This document shows positions 1-8,285 of a stretch of 17,589 nucleotides of DNA, one piece after another. Source of the DNA: an uncultured Clostridia bacterium (GTDB lineage Bacteria; Bacillota; Clostridia; Oscillospirales; Acutalibacteraceae); assembly GCA_946042285.1 (NCBI GenBank), contig CAMGDK010000017.1, positions 1 to 17,589 on the forward strand. Direction: 5' to 3'. A program made the translations under genes and the position numbers. The stretch's first letter is position 1. Each line of letters opens with the position of its first letter. The notes beneath the pieces were generated by a model. The model was given only the letters and a program-made list of their open reading frames with translations. It was not told the origin of the DNA and searched no databases.

Positions 1-9
1 AATATCGTT

Positions 10-40
10 AAAAATTTACATATTGCACATTGTTTGTAAA
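10..40 (-). terminator. Weak possible terminator after mfd
   Basis: Just past the mfd stop, the minus-strand transcript can form a 6-bp AT-rich stem (TTTACA/TGTAAA, plus-strand 35-40 and 15-20) with a 14-nt loop. Five U residues follow directly. The U tract is right for a rho-independent terminator but the stem is short and weak. The call is tentative, and the mfd transcript may continue beyond the window. Confidence 0.3.
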
Positions 41-54
41 AATATTGATTGGTG

Positions 55-3000
55 TTACGGTTCCTCTGTCGGCTTGGCGGCGGACTCCCTTGCCTTGACC
101 ATGATGCCGAGGGATTCTCTTACGGTTTCGAGGATTGCCTCGGTCGGTGAAAGCTTAATTGAAATATAAGGTCTTTTGCCTGCCGAAAGCGTAACTCTGC
201 CCTTCATAAACGCGTTGAGGATTGCAACCGTCCTTATGTCAACATTGCCCGAATAGAAAAGCACGCAGCCGTTGCGCTCGACAATATCGGTAATATCAAG
301 GCTCATAGCCGTGTTGCGAAGCAGAGCAATCTCGATAAGTCCCCAAACGCTCGGCGGCGGATTGCCGAATCTGTCTGTAAGCTCGTCGTAAACATCGTTA
401 GCGTCTGCATCGTTCTTGATATTTGCAATTTTCTTATACATTGAAAGTCGCTGCGGAGTAGAAGCAATATATTCGTCGGGAATATGTGCATCTATTGCAA
501 GGTCGATAAGACATTCCTTATCGTTTGGCTCATCCTTGATTTCGCCCTTTTCCATTGCAACAGCCTCCTCAAGAAGCTTTAGGTACATGTCGTAGCCGAC
601 AGCCTCCATGTGACCGTGCTGTCTGTTGCCTAAAAGCGAGCCTGCACCCCTGATTTCAAGGTCGCGCATAGCAATTTTAAAGCCGGAGCCGAACTCGGTG
701 TACTCCCTAATAGCCTCAAGCCGTCTTGTAGCAATATCAGTCAGCTCCCTGCCTCTTGTAAAGGTGAAATATGCGTATGCCCTGCGCGATGACCTGCCGA
801 CTCTGCCTCTGATTTGATGAAGCTGTGCAAGACCGAGCCTGTCGGCGTTTTCAATGATAAGCGTGTTGCAGTTAGGCACATCAACACCTGTTTCGATAAT
901 GGTTGTGCAAACGAGAATATCAATGTCGCCGTTGATTAAATCCTTCCAAACGCCCGACAGCTCCTCCTCGCTCATTTGACCGTGAGCAATGCCGACTCTT
1001 GCATCGGGCAGAGCCTTTTTAATCTTCATTGCCTTATGCTCAATCGTTTCAACACTGTTATGAAGATAGTAGCACTGACCTCCGCGGTTAAGCTCGCGCT
1101 CGAGCGCCTCGGTGATAATCTCCTCGTCGTACTCAACAACATAGGTCTGTACGGGATGGCGCTCACCGGGAGCCTCCTCGATAATGCTCATATCTCTTAT
1201 GCCTGTCATTGCCATGTTGAGCGTACGCGGTATGGGAGTAGCGGAGAGAGTCAGCACATCAACGCGCGGAAACCTCTCCTTAATTTTTTCCTTTTGAGCC
1301 ACACCGAAGCGTTGCTCCTCGTCAACGATAAGCAGTCCAAGGTCGTGAAACTTTACATTTTTGCCGAGCAGCTTGTGTGTGCCGATAAGCACATCGACAC
1401 TGCCGTTTTCGAGTCCTGTCAGTACCTCCTTTTGCTTTTTCGGCGATACAAAGCGTGACAGCATTTCAACCTTAACGGGATACGCCTCAAGTCGCTTGAG
1501 AGTCGTTTGAAAATGCTGCATTGCAAGAACGGTTGTAGGCACAAGGATTGCGCACTGCTTTGAGTCGGCAATGCACTTAAACACCGCACGAAGCGCAACC
1601 TCTGTTTTGCCGAAGCCGACATCACCGCAAAGCAGTCTGTCCATGGGTGACGGCTTCTCCATATCGTGCTTGATTTCCTCTGCACAGCGCAGCTGGTCGT
1701 CTGTTTCCTCATATTCAAAGCGAAGCTCAAAGTCGCGCTGCATATCCGAGTCCTCGGAGAATGCGTAGCCCTTGGTGCTCATTCTTTTTGCATAAAGCGC
1801 GATAAGCTCCTTTGCCATATCCTGAACGGACGAGCGCACCCTTGCCTTAGCCTTTTTCCAGTCAGGTGAGCCGAGCTTGTTAATTTTTACATTTGTGTCG
1901 TTTTTAGGTCCTATATATTTTGAAACAAGGTCAAGCTGTGTAACGGGCACATAAAGCGTGTCGCCCTTTGCATAGCTTATTTTAATGTAGTCCTTTTTAA
2001 CCTTATCAATCTCAACCGCATGAATACCCTCAAATATGCCGATGCCGTGAATGTTGTGAACAATGTAGTCGCCCCTTTGAAGCTCGTCGAGCGAGTGAAT
2101 GGCGTTTTGAGAGTTGACTTTTTTAGCCTTTTTCGCGCCTTGGTTAGTCCTTGAATGTGTGATAACGGCAAGCTTCATTTCGCTTATTTGAAAGCCTGAC
2201 TGAAGTGTGCCGGTCAAAATGTTTATTGATTTTTTCTGCAGGACCTCCGGTCGCTTTTCAAAGAATACGCAGTTGACAAAGCCCATGTCCGTAATGTCGT
2301 CGCAAAGCGCTCTGCCTGCTCTTGCTGTGCCTGCCATGATGCAAACGGTGTAGCCTGCCTTAAAGAGAGGAAAAAGCTCCTCCTTTAACTGCGAAAGCGT
2401 ACCGCTCCACGCGTTAAAGCTCTGCACCCTGAAATTTGAAAGATGTGCAACAGGAGTGTCAAAGCTTCCTCTGGGCAGTGAGTCCATGTAAATCGCGTTG
2501 AAAAATGTATATTTGTCAACAAGCTCTTCAAAGCCGAGGCTGAATTTGTCAAGCCCCTTACATAGTGTTCCGTCCTCAACAAACCATTTCAGCTCCTCAA
2601 GGTCGAGCTTTTCCTGCTTAAGCTTTTTTTCCTTAACTCTTGCGCTTTCAAAAACGAACAGCCTTGCGCCTTCGGTGATGTAATCGAAAATTCCGTCGGA
2701 TTTTGTTGAAATAGGCAGATATTTGTCAAGGCATGTCAAACGGATACCGTCCTTTAGCCTGTCGCAGTCGGCATAAAGCTTTTCTCTTGCCTTGATTGCC
2801 TTGCCCTTGAGCGACGATGCGACTGCCTCGATTTTTTTGCACAAATCCTCGGCACTGTCAAAAAGCACCTCGTTTGCGGGTATAACCGTGATGCAGTTAA
2901 GCGAGTCGCTTCTTCTTTGAGTATCAATGTCAAATGATGAAATTGTGTCAACAGTGTCACCCCAAAGCTCAATTCTTACCGGCTCGTCGAGGTGAGAGGG

Positions 3001-3543
3001 GAAGATGTCGATAATTCCGCCCCTTACCGCAAACTGACTTGTACCCTCAACCTGCTCACAGCGAGAGTATCCTGCAAGGCAGAGCCTATCCTCAAGCTCA
3101 CTCATACTTACAGTGTCGTTGATTGATATTTTAAATGTTCGTCTTTTCAGCTCGTCGGGAGTCATTGTATATTGGCATGCCGCGCCTGCACTCATAACAA
3201 CGGCAGAGAAATCGCCGTCAAGAATTTTTGAAAGCACACCGAGCCTTATATGCTCAAAGTCCCTGCTGACACCTGCAACCTCAACAAAGGTCATCTCTCT
3301 CGACGGGTAGAGAAGCACACCGTCCTGAAGCTCTGCCATACATTCCTGAACCTTAACGGCAGAAGCCTCGTCGGGAGTGATTATAAACGCCTTTTCGCCG
3401 TTTTGAGTAAGCGAGTGGGCGGCAAAGCACTTTGCAATGTCACAAAGACCGATAGCCCCAATCGGAGCATTGAGGGTATCAACGCTTTGACTGAGGCTTA
3501 AAAATTCCTTACTCTTATTAAATTCGTTTGAAAAACAGGACAT
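55..3543 (-). CDS. mfd: Transcription-repair coupling factor Mfd
   Basis: This is an ATP-dependent DNA translocase that binds RNA polymerase stalled at lesions, pushes it off and recruits UvrA for nucleotide excision repair. The protein is 1162 aa, the usual full length. In order it shows an N-terminal UvrB-like module (about 1-350) with a degenerate P-loop, and a CarD-like RNA-polymerase-interaction domain beginning near residue 487 (GDYIVHNIHGIGIFEG). The superfamily 2 motor follows, with Walker A GDVGFGKTE near 640, DEEQ box near 741, motif III SATPIPRTL and motif VI QIRGRVGRSSRR near 910. A C-terminal TRCF domain starts near 1006. The ATG at 3543 is preceded by AGAGGTG, which overlaps the TAG stop of pth 9 bp upstream, so translation is probably coupled. 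It is the last gene of the beta-helix/corC/pth/mfd run. Identification is secure. Confidence 0.98.
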   Translation of the reverse strand: MSCFSNEFNKSKEFLSLSQSVDTLNAPIGAIGLCDIAKCFAAHSLTQNGEKAFIITPDEASAVKVQECMAELQDGVLLYPSREMTFVEVAGVSRDFEHIRLGVLSKILDGDFSAVVMSAGAACQYTMTPDELKRRTFKISINDTVSMSELEDRLCLAGYSRCEQVEGTSQFAVRGGIIDIFPSHLDEPVRIELWGDTVDTISSFDIDTQRRSDSLNCITVIPANEVLFDSAEDLCKKIEAVASSLKGKAIKAREKLYADCDRLKDGIRLTCLDKYLPISTKSDGIFDYITEGARLFVFESARVKEKKLKQEKLDLEELKWFVEDGTLCKGLDKFSLGFEELVDKYTFFNAIYMDSLPRGSFDTPVAHLSNFRVQSFNAWSGTLSQLKEELFPLFKAGYTVCIMAGTARAGRALCDDITDMGFVNCVFFEKRPEVLQKKSINILTGTLQSGFQISEMKLAVITHSRTNQGAKKAKKVNSQNAIHSLDELQRGDYIVHNIHGIGIFEGIHAVEIDKVKKDYIKISYAKGDTLYVPVTQLDLVSKYIGPKNDTNVKINKLGSPDWKKAKARVRSSVQDMAKELIALYAKRMSTKGYAFSEDSDMQRDFELRFEYEETDDQLRCAEEIKHDMEKPSPMDRLLCGDVGFGKTEVALRAVFKCIADSKQCAILVPTTVLAMQHFQTTLKRLEAYPVKVEMLSRFVSPKKQKEVLTGLENGSVDVLIGTHKLLGKNVKFHDLGLLIVDEEQRFGVAQKEKIKERFPRVDVLTLSATPIPRTLNMAMTGIRDMSIIEEAPGERHPVQTYVVEYDEEIITEALERELNRGGQCYYLHNSVETIEHKAMKIKKALPDARVGIAHGQMSEEELSGVWKDLINGDIDILVCTTIIETGVDVPNCNTLIIENADRLGLAQLHQIRGRVGRSSRRAYAYFTFTRGRELTDIATRRLEAIREYTEFGSGFKIAMRDLEIRGAGSLLGNRQHGHMEAVGYDMYLKLLEEAVAMEKGEIKDEPNDKECLIDLAIDAHIPDEYIASTPQRLSMYKKIANIKNDADANDVYDELTDRFGNPPPSVWGLIEIALLRNTAMSLDITDIVERNGCVLFYSGNVDIRTVAILNAFMKGRVTLSAGKRPYISIKLSPTEAILETVRESLGIMVKARESAAKPTEEP

Positions 3544-3552
3544 GCTTCACCT

Positions 3553-4161
3553 CTATGAATTGTATCTGTTCATAGCTTCGTCAATGTTGTCGTTTACAAG
3601 CAGTCGCACTGCATTTGCCGTGTTTTCAAGTGCAGATTTAAGGTCGCCCTCAAGCTCCTTGGGAAATCTGCCCAGCACCCAGCTGACAAGGTCGTATTCG
3701 GGATTAGGCTTTTTGCCGACACCGATTTTAACTCTCGGAAAATCCTCGCTGCCGAGGTGTGCGATAATACTTTTAATGCCGTTGTGACCTCCTGCCGAGC
3801 CCTTGCGCCTTATTCTTGTTTTGCCCACATCAAGCGAAATATCGTCGTACAAAACGATTATTTTTTCAGGTGGGATTTTATAGAATTTTGACGCCTCGCC
3901 GACAGCCTCACCGCTGTTGTTCATCATTGTTTGAGGCTTCATAACAAGGCATTTTTTGCCACTGATTGTTGTCTCTGCCACGAGTGAGTGATGCTTGAGT
4001 CTTTTAACATCAAAGCCCTCCTCAATCGCAAGCAAATCAATCGCGAGAAAGCCTGCGTTGTGCCTTGTCATTTCGTACTTCGCCCCGGGATTGCCGAGAC
4101 CGACAATGATATAGTCGTATTTTGAATTGTTATTAAATTGTTTCCTTCTGTTCAGAAACAT
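3553..4161 (-). CDS. pth: Peptidyl-tRNA hydrolase
   Basis: This enzyme cleaves the ester bond of peptidyl-tRNAs released during abortive translation and recycles the tRNA in the cytoplasm. From the chosen start the protein is 202 aa, close to the usual 185-200. The family residues are visible: Asn24 in GLGNPG, the catalytic His34 in MTRHNAGF, Asn81 in KPQTMMNNSGEAV, Asp106 in VLYDDISLDVG and Asn127 in GGHNGIKSI. The frame is open back to 4278, but the ATG at 4161 has GAGGAAG six bases upstream (4168-4174) and gives a normal N-terminus. The gene therefore starts inside the last codons of corC, overlapping it by 29 bp in another frame. Its stop is 9 bp from mfd. The pth-mfd pairing is common in Firmicutes. 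Confidence 0.96.
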   Translation of the reverse strand: MFLNRRKQFNNNSKYDYIIVGLGNPGAKYEMTRHNAGFLAIDLLAIEEGFDVKRLKHHSLVAETTISGKKCLVMKPQTMMNNSGEAVGEASKFYKIPPEKIIVLYDDISLDVGKTRIRRKGSAGGHNGIKSIIAHLGSEDFPRVKIGVGKKPNPEYDLVSWVLGRFPKELEGDLKSALENTANAVRLLVNDNIDEAMNRYNS

Positions 4162-5410
4162 CGCTATCTTCCTCAACCGTAATTTTAATATCCTCTGCGC
4201 GCTTGCCGTCAACTGTAAGCACCTTAACCGTAAGTCTTCCGCTGACAAATTCATCGTCAACGCACGGTATTTTTTCAATCTTCTTCATAACCCAGCCGTT
4301 GAGCGTTGAAATATCGTCGTCGCCGTCGTAAATGCTGAAGAAATCGTAAAAGTCATCAATTGCCGTACTGCCCTTAACGATAAATTCGTTTTTGCCGATT
4401 TGCTCAAAATCGTTTTCAACCTCGTCATGCTCGTCGTAGATTTCGCCGACAAGCTCCTCGAGTATGTCCTCAAGAGTAACGATACCCTCCGTGCCGCCGA
4501 ATTCGTCGATAACAACGGCAAGGTGAGTCTTGTTCTTCTGCAAAATGCGAAGAAGCTTTGAAATCTTTGTGTCGGGCGAAACCATGGGAACGGGCTTAAG
4601 AATTGTGCGCAGTGACTTAAGCCTTCTGCGCCTTGCAGCCTCAAAATCACGCTGATGAATAACGCCCACAATGTTGTCTATATCATCAATATATACAGGC
4701 AAACGGCTGAAATTGGTAGAGTTGAACACACGCTCAATCTCATCAAGCGATGCGTATTTGTCAACCGCCTCAACATCAATTCTCGGCACAAGAATGTCGC
4801 TCACATCAATGTCGTCAAATTCGATAGACGAGCGGATAAGCTCGCTCTCGTTTTCATCGATAGTGCCTCCGGTTTTTGCCTCGTCAACGTATGTTTTAAG
4901 CTCCTCCTCGGTCACGGTGTCCCTTGTGCCGAGACCGAACAGCTTGTTTAAAAGAAGCTTCCAGCCTCTGAAAAAGAAGTTGAGCGGAGTAAAAATTACG
5001 GTGAAGAATTTAATGATAGGTGTGATTACAACAACAAAGCTCTCTGCCTTTTCCTTCGCAATCGTCTTTGGTGTAACCTCGCCGAAGATAAGCACAACGA
5101 TTGTCATAACTACGGTTGACACGGTTGCACCAAGGTCGCTGTTGTTGCCCAAAACACCTGTAAAAAACAGCGTTGCGATAGATGTGCAGGCAATGTTAAC
5201 AATATTGTTGCCGATAAGCACCGTTGACAGCACAAGGTCGTAGTCGTCGGAAAGAGCAAGCGCTCTTTCATATTTTTTGTTGCTTGCGCCATCGCGTATC
5301 ATTGCCTTTAGCTTTACCCTGTTGAGCGATGAAAATGCCGTTTCGGCGCTTGAGAAAAATGCGCTGAAAAGCACAAGCACAATCATCGAGATAAGTAAAC
5401 CGGTATTCAT
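4133..5410 (-). CDS. CorC/HlyC family CNNM-CBS membrane protein
   Basis: This 425-aa inner-membrane protein belongs to the hemolysin C/CorC (CNNM, DUF21) family, whose members are linked to magnesium and cobalt efflux or homeostasis; the old name hemolysin is misleading. The N-terminal DUF21 transmembrane domain (about 1-190) begins with a hydrophobic helix and the family signature SSAETAFSSLNRVKL. It continues through further hydrophobic segments to GEVTPKTIAKE near residue 115. A CBS pair (about 205-330) contains DILVPRIDVEAVD and VVIDEFGGTEGIVTLEDILEELVGEI, and a C-terminal CorC_HlyC domain (about 340-415) follows. The start at 5410 has AAGGAG 5 nt upstream; that site uses the TAA of the preceding beta-helix gene (TAAGGAG), a sign of coupling. 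The 3' end overlaps the start of pth. The exact ion cannot be told from sequence. Confidence 0.93.
   Translation of the reverse strand: MNTGLLISMIVLVLFSAFFSSAETAFSSLNRVKLKAMIRDGASNKKYERALALSDDYDLVLSTVLIGNNIVNIACTSIATLFFTGVLGNNSDLGATVSTVVMTIVVLIFGEVTPKTIAKEKAESFVVVITPIIKFFTVIFTPLNFFFRGWKLLLNKLFGLGTRDTVTEEELKTYVDEAKTGGTIDENESELIRSSIEFDDIDVSDILVPRIDVEAVDKYASLDEIERVFNSTNFSRLPVYIDDIDNIVGVIHQRDFEAARRRRLKSLRTILKPVPMVSPDTKISKLLRILQKNKTHLAVVIDEFGGTEGIVTLEDILEELVGEIYDEHDEVENDFEQIGKNEFIVKGSTAIDDFYDFFSIYDGDDDISTLNGWVMKKIEKIPCVDDEFVSGRLTVKVLTVDGKRAEDIKITVEEDSDVSEQKETI
4168..4174 (-). promoter_or_regulatory. Ribosome binding site deciding the pth start
   Basis: On the minus strand GAGGAAG lies 6 nt before the ATG at 4161, inside the coding sequence of the upstream CorC-like gene. 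No comparable site precedes the longer start at 4278, so the short form of Pth is favoured and translation is likely coupled to corC. Confidence 0.7.
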
Positions 5411-5419
5411 TTTCTCTCC

Positions 5420-6595
5420 TTATTTCTTTTTAAGTGTGTTGCTTTTGTTAGCAAGTGATGTAATTTGCTTACCACCGTTTGTAATGTAAAGGGCAGAGCT
5501 CTTGCTTTTGCGAGAATAGAGTTTGTTGCCCTTGATTGTTACCTTGTTGAATTTTGTATTGTTTTTCGGTACACACACCTTGAGTCCTGCATGATAACCT
5601 GTAATTTTGTTGCCTGTGATTGCGGCGTTACACTTCTTTTTATTCTTAACCTTGCTTTCAAGACCGATAAAAACACCGCTTGATGTATAGTCGTCCTTTT
5701 TACCGGTTGACTTAACGGTGCATTTGTTGATGGTGACTCCTAAGGTGTCATAAATATTTATACCCTCGTTCGTCGAGGTTATGTTGCAGCCTTCAATCCT
5801 AATGTTTTCAAAAAAGCTGTTGCCGACCCTGTTTGTGCCGATGCCTCTTGCATACTTGATTTTGCATGAAGAAATTGTGATGTCCTTGCATGGAGTATCG
5901 TCCCACGGAGAGCCGACAGGCAGGTTAGCCTTAGCATAGCAGTTGTCAATTTGTATAGCCTCGTTTGATCCCTCACCAACATATTTGCTATCCGACATCG
6001 CCATATTGCAGTTGACTATTTTTCCGTTTTTAATTCCTGCAAATTCAACAAAGTGACCATTGTAGTTATTTTTGAATGCGCAGTTTTTAACGGTGATGCC
6101 TTCACCATGCATGAATAAAAATGTTGAATATCCAACATAATATCCGCTGTCCTTAAGCGTATTTGAGGTGTTCGGATTTGATGTGCAAACCCATGTACCA
6201 CCGTTTATTACTACATTTTTAATTGAGCCGTATTTACCTATTGGATTTTGCGGACCGTTAAGCCTTCTTGCATTTATCAGAATGCCTTTGCCGTCAGCTG
6301 TCTGGGTAATAATTGCTCCCTCGGCGTTAATCGTAGTGTTGCTGTAAAGTGATACAACTCCGCTCAATTTGTATTCACCCGGCATAAGATTGATAACAAG
6401 AGGATTGTCAGCGTTTTCAGATATGACGGTGCCAAATGCAGAGTTGTCAAATGCAGAATCGTCAGGTGCAAGGGTAACGCTGACAGTGCCGTCAGGCAGT
6501 GTAGTGTTTTCCAAAATTTCAGCAGCATTTGCAGAAAACGCAAAAACGAAGCAAACAAATATATTAGTAACAAGAAAAACCATTACTTTTTTCAT
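5420..6595 (-). CDS. Secreted right-handed parallel beta-helix protein
   Basis: This is a 391-aa exported protein. An N-terminal signal peptide (MKKVMVFLVTNIFVCFVFAF, then SANAA) is followed by an acidic linker and a series of short beta-helix coils with alternating hydrophobic residues and stacked Asn/Cys positions. Examples are SIKNVVINGGTW, GITVKNCAFKNN, DITISSCKI, IRIEGCNI, VTINKCTV, AAITGNKI and VTIKGNKL. Such folds are shared by pectate-lyase-like enzymes, polysaccharide lyases, carbohydrate esterases and phage tailspikes. I see no catalytic motif that fixes the substrate, so the activity is left open. The C-terminus is Lys-rich without an LPXTG anchor. The ATG at 6595 is preferred over a GTG at 6604 because AAAGGTG lies at proper spacing before it and the signal peptide then starts with MKK. 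It is first in the run leading to corC, pth and mfd. Confidence 0.8.
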   Translation of the reverse strand: MKKVMVFLVTNIFVCFVFAFSANAAEILENTTLPDGTVSVTLAPDDSAFDNSAFGTVISENADNPLVINLMPGEYKLSGVVSLYSNTTINAEGAIITQTADGKGILINARRLNGPQNPIGKYGSIKNVVINGGTWVCTSNPNTSNTLKDSGYYVGYSTFLFMHGEGITVKNCAFKNNYNGHFVEFAGIKNGKIVNCNMAMSDSKYVGEGSNEAIQIDNCYAKANLPVGSPWDDTPCKDITISSCKIKYARGIGTNRVGNSFFENIRIEGCNITSTNEGINIYDTLGVTINKCTVKSTGKKDDYTSSGVFIGLESKVKNKKKCNAAITGNKITGYHAGLKVCVPKNNTKFNKVTIKGNKLYSRKSKSSALYITNGGKQITSLANKSNTLKKK

Positions 6596-6645
6596 TATAT
6601 ACACCTTTCTTTATCTGCATCATGATGTTGATTTGCATCAAGCCG

Positions 6646-6675
6646 AAAAAGCCTTGTAGCAGTGTACAAGGCTTT
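6646..6675 (-). terminator. Rho-independent terminator after the radical SAM gene
   Basis: A perfect 11-bp inverted repeat (AAAGCCTTGTA/TACAAGGCTTT, 6648-6658 and 6665-6675) encloses a 6-nt loop. On the minus strand the stem runs into TTTTT, 15 bp past the stop of the radical SAM gene. The plus-strand side also ends in a short T run, so it could work in both directions. It separates the radical SAM gene from the beta-helix/corC/pth/mfd run. Confidence 0.85.
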
Positions 6676-6689
6676 CGTTTTTATTGGAA

Positions 6690-8120
6690 TTATTCCTCTG
6701 TCTTTTCAAATTCAGAGAACAGTCTTTCATCATCGGGGATTTCGTAGTTATACATGTTTTCATCCTTGATGTGCTTTGCAATAAAGTCATTTCTGTCAAA
6801 CAGCTCGTCAGCCTTAACCTTCCAAGCCTTTGCCGCATTGATTGTCTTGTCAAACAAATCGTTTGCAGACTCAGGGTGCTGCATCTCTGTTGAATACGCA
6901 CCTGTTTCGGCAACCATCTTGCTGATAGCACCCGGATTATCAAGCACAGGGCAAGGGCGAAGCATGTTGTTTGAGAACGGCTGATTTTTTCTGTAAGCCA
7001 TAAAGAGCGGGCTCTTGAGCGCATCAAGAATTGAATGCTCCTTGATGTTCACATTTGAGTAGTGTACAAATGCGCAAGGCTCACAGTCGCCGTTTGCATT
7101 GATGTGGAAATAGTGACGACCGCCTGCAATACAGCCCTGAACATACTCGCCGTCGTTCCAGAAATCAAGAGCAAAGATAGCCTTTGTCTTTCTCCACTCG
7201 TGCATTTTTTTGTACATAAGTGCTCTTTGGTCGGGAGTAGCCATAAGCTCCGGCATGGCACCGTTGCCTGTCGGCATGTAGGTGAAGAACCAAGCAAATT
7301 TAACTCCCTGCTCGATAAGCCAATCCATATATTCGTCCGAAGCAAGAACATCGGTGTTTTTGCTTGTGTAGCAAAGAGAAGCACCAAACGGCACACCTCT
7401 GTCCTTAAGCCTTTTCATAGCGGCGGTGCATCTCTTAAATGTACCCTCGCCTCTGCGGAAATCGTTGTCAGCCTCGTATCCCTCAATAGAGAAGGCAGGA
7501 AGGAAGTTACCAACCTCGAGAATTTCGTCTGCAAAGCTGTCATCAATAAGAGTACCGTTTGTAAAGCTCATGAATACGCAGTCCGGATTTTCTCTGCAAA
7601 GGCGCATAAGGTCGGCTCTGCGCATTGTAGGCTCACCGCCTGTATAAAGGAACATGAATGTACCAAGCTCCTTTGCCTCGCGGATAATCCTTGCAAGCTC
7701 GTCGTAGCTGAGTGAGCTTTCGTGGCCGTATTCGGCAGCCCAACAGCCCTTGCACTTAAGGTTGCATGCAGCAGTAGGGTCCATAAGGATTGCCCACGGC
7801 ACATTACAGCCATGCTCTGCAATGCTCTTCATTCTTATTGTATAGCTATTGATAGCAACATTCATCATAGGAGGAATGAGCTTGTTGAGGAAATCCTCGT
7901 TAATATCTGTAACAAGGCTTTTTGCAAAACGCATCCAGTTGTTATCGGGATCATCCATAACCTTGTGAAGACCTGCGTATGTAGAACGGTTAACCTTCTT
8001 AACATCGGCAGTTTCTAATAGGCTGAGGATTTTAGGAGCGTTCTTGTTAAAATCCTTTCTCGCAAATTTAACAGCCTCTTTAATCGCAAAATTGATTGCG
8101 GACTCTTTAATAGATTTCAT
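6690..8120 (-). CDS. Radical SAM enzyme with SPASM-like C-terminal cysteines
   Basis: This 476-aa cytoplasmic radical S-adenosylmethionine protein should carry a [4Fe-4S] cluster on Cys119, Cys123 and Cys126 (CNLKCKGCW), used to cleave SAM and start radical chemistry. The SAM-binding GGEP motif follows (MFLYTGGEPTMRR), then an (alpha/beta) barrel with FTNGTLID and FSIEG. Downstream, Cys330, Cys346 and Cys349 (INANGDCEPC) plus Cys390 (RPCPV) resemble a SPASM or twitch auxiliary-cluster region. An uncommon helical N-terminal extension of about 100 residues precedes the radical SAM core. The start at 8120 has AGAGGA at 8-nt spacing. The gene is monocistronic, with its own promoter and terminator, and has no RiPP precursor, transporter or partner enzyme beside it. 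Substrate and product are unknown. Confidence 0.9.
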   Translation of the reverse strand: MKSIKESAINFAIKEAVKFARKDFNKNAPKILSLLETADVKKVNRSTYAGLHKVMDDPDNNWMRFAKSLVTDINEDFLNKLIPPMMNVAINSYTIRMKSIAEHGCNVPWAILMDPTAACNLKCKGCWAAEYGHESSLSYDELARIIREAKELGTFMFLYTGGEPTMRRADLMRLCRENPDCVFMSFTNGTLIDDSFADEILEVGNFLPAFSIEGYEADNDFRRGEGTFKRCTAAMKRLKDRGVPFGASLCYTSKNTDVLASDEYMDWLIEQGVKFAWFFTYMPTGNGAMPELMATPDQRALMYKKMHEWRKTKAIFALDFWNDGEYVQGCIAGGRHYFHINANGDCEPCAFVHYSNVNIKEHSILDALKSPLFMAYRKNQPFSNNMLRPCPVLDNPGAISKMVAETGAYSTEMQHPESANDLFDKTINAAKAWKVKADELFDRNDFIAKHIKDENMYNYEIPDDERLFSEFEKTEE

Positions 8121-8174
8121 AAAATAAATCCTCTCTTAATCAACGATATGCCTGTAAGTGAGGCACACAATGCA

Positions 8175-8203
8175 AATATATATCTTTTAATCTAAAAAGT
8201 CAA
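8175..8203 (-). promoter_or_regulatory. Sigma-A type promoter of the radical SAM gene
   Basis: On the minus strand TTGACT (8198-8203) and TATATT (8175-8180) are separated by 17 bp, near consensus for the vegetative sigma factor. Transcription would begin near 8168, giving a leader of about 50 nt. That leader holds a small hairpin (TGCCT/AGGCA) before the ribosome binding site. Confidence 0.75.
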
Positions 8204-8285
8204 GAGATATTTTTTGTCACATTTAACAAACGAAAGCGTTACTGTTTGGTGAATAAGTACAATTTGTGTCGTTTCCACAAGATTA

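Noticed and set aside
976..1458. Plus-strand open frame of 160 codons inside mfd
   Set aside because: It is antisense to the conserved helicase motifs of mfd and has no independent coding evidence.
4162..4278. Longer N-terminus of Pth from the ATG at 4278
   Set aside because: The extra 39 residues are a shifted-frame reading of the corC C-terminus, are not part of the Pth family, and lack a ribosome binding site.
4671..5243. Plus-strand open frame of 190 codons inside corC
   Set aside because: It is antisense to the CNNM-CBS gene, with low-complexity Ser/Thr/Leu-rich translation and no start signal.
7062..7715. Plus-strand open frame of 217 codons opposite the radical SAM gene
   Set aside because: It lies entirely antisense to a gene with clear catalytic motifs, has no ribosome binding site, and its translation shows no domain; it is a shadow of the codon pattern.
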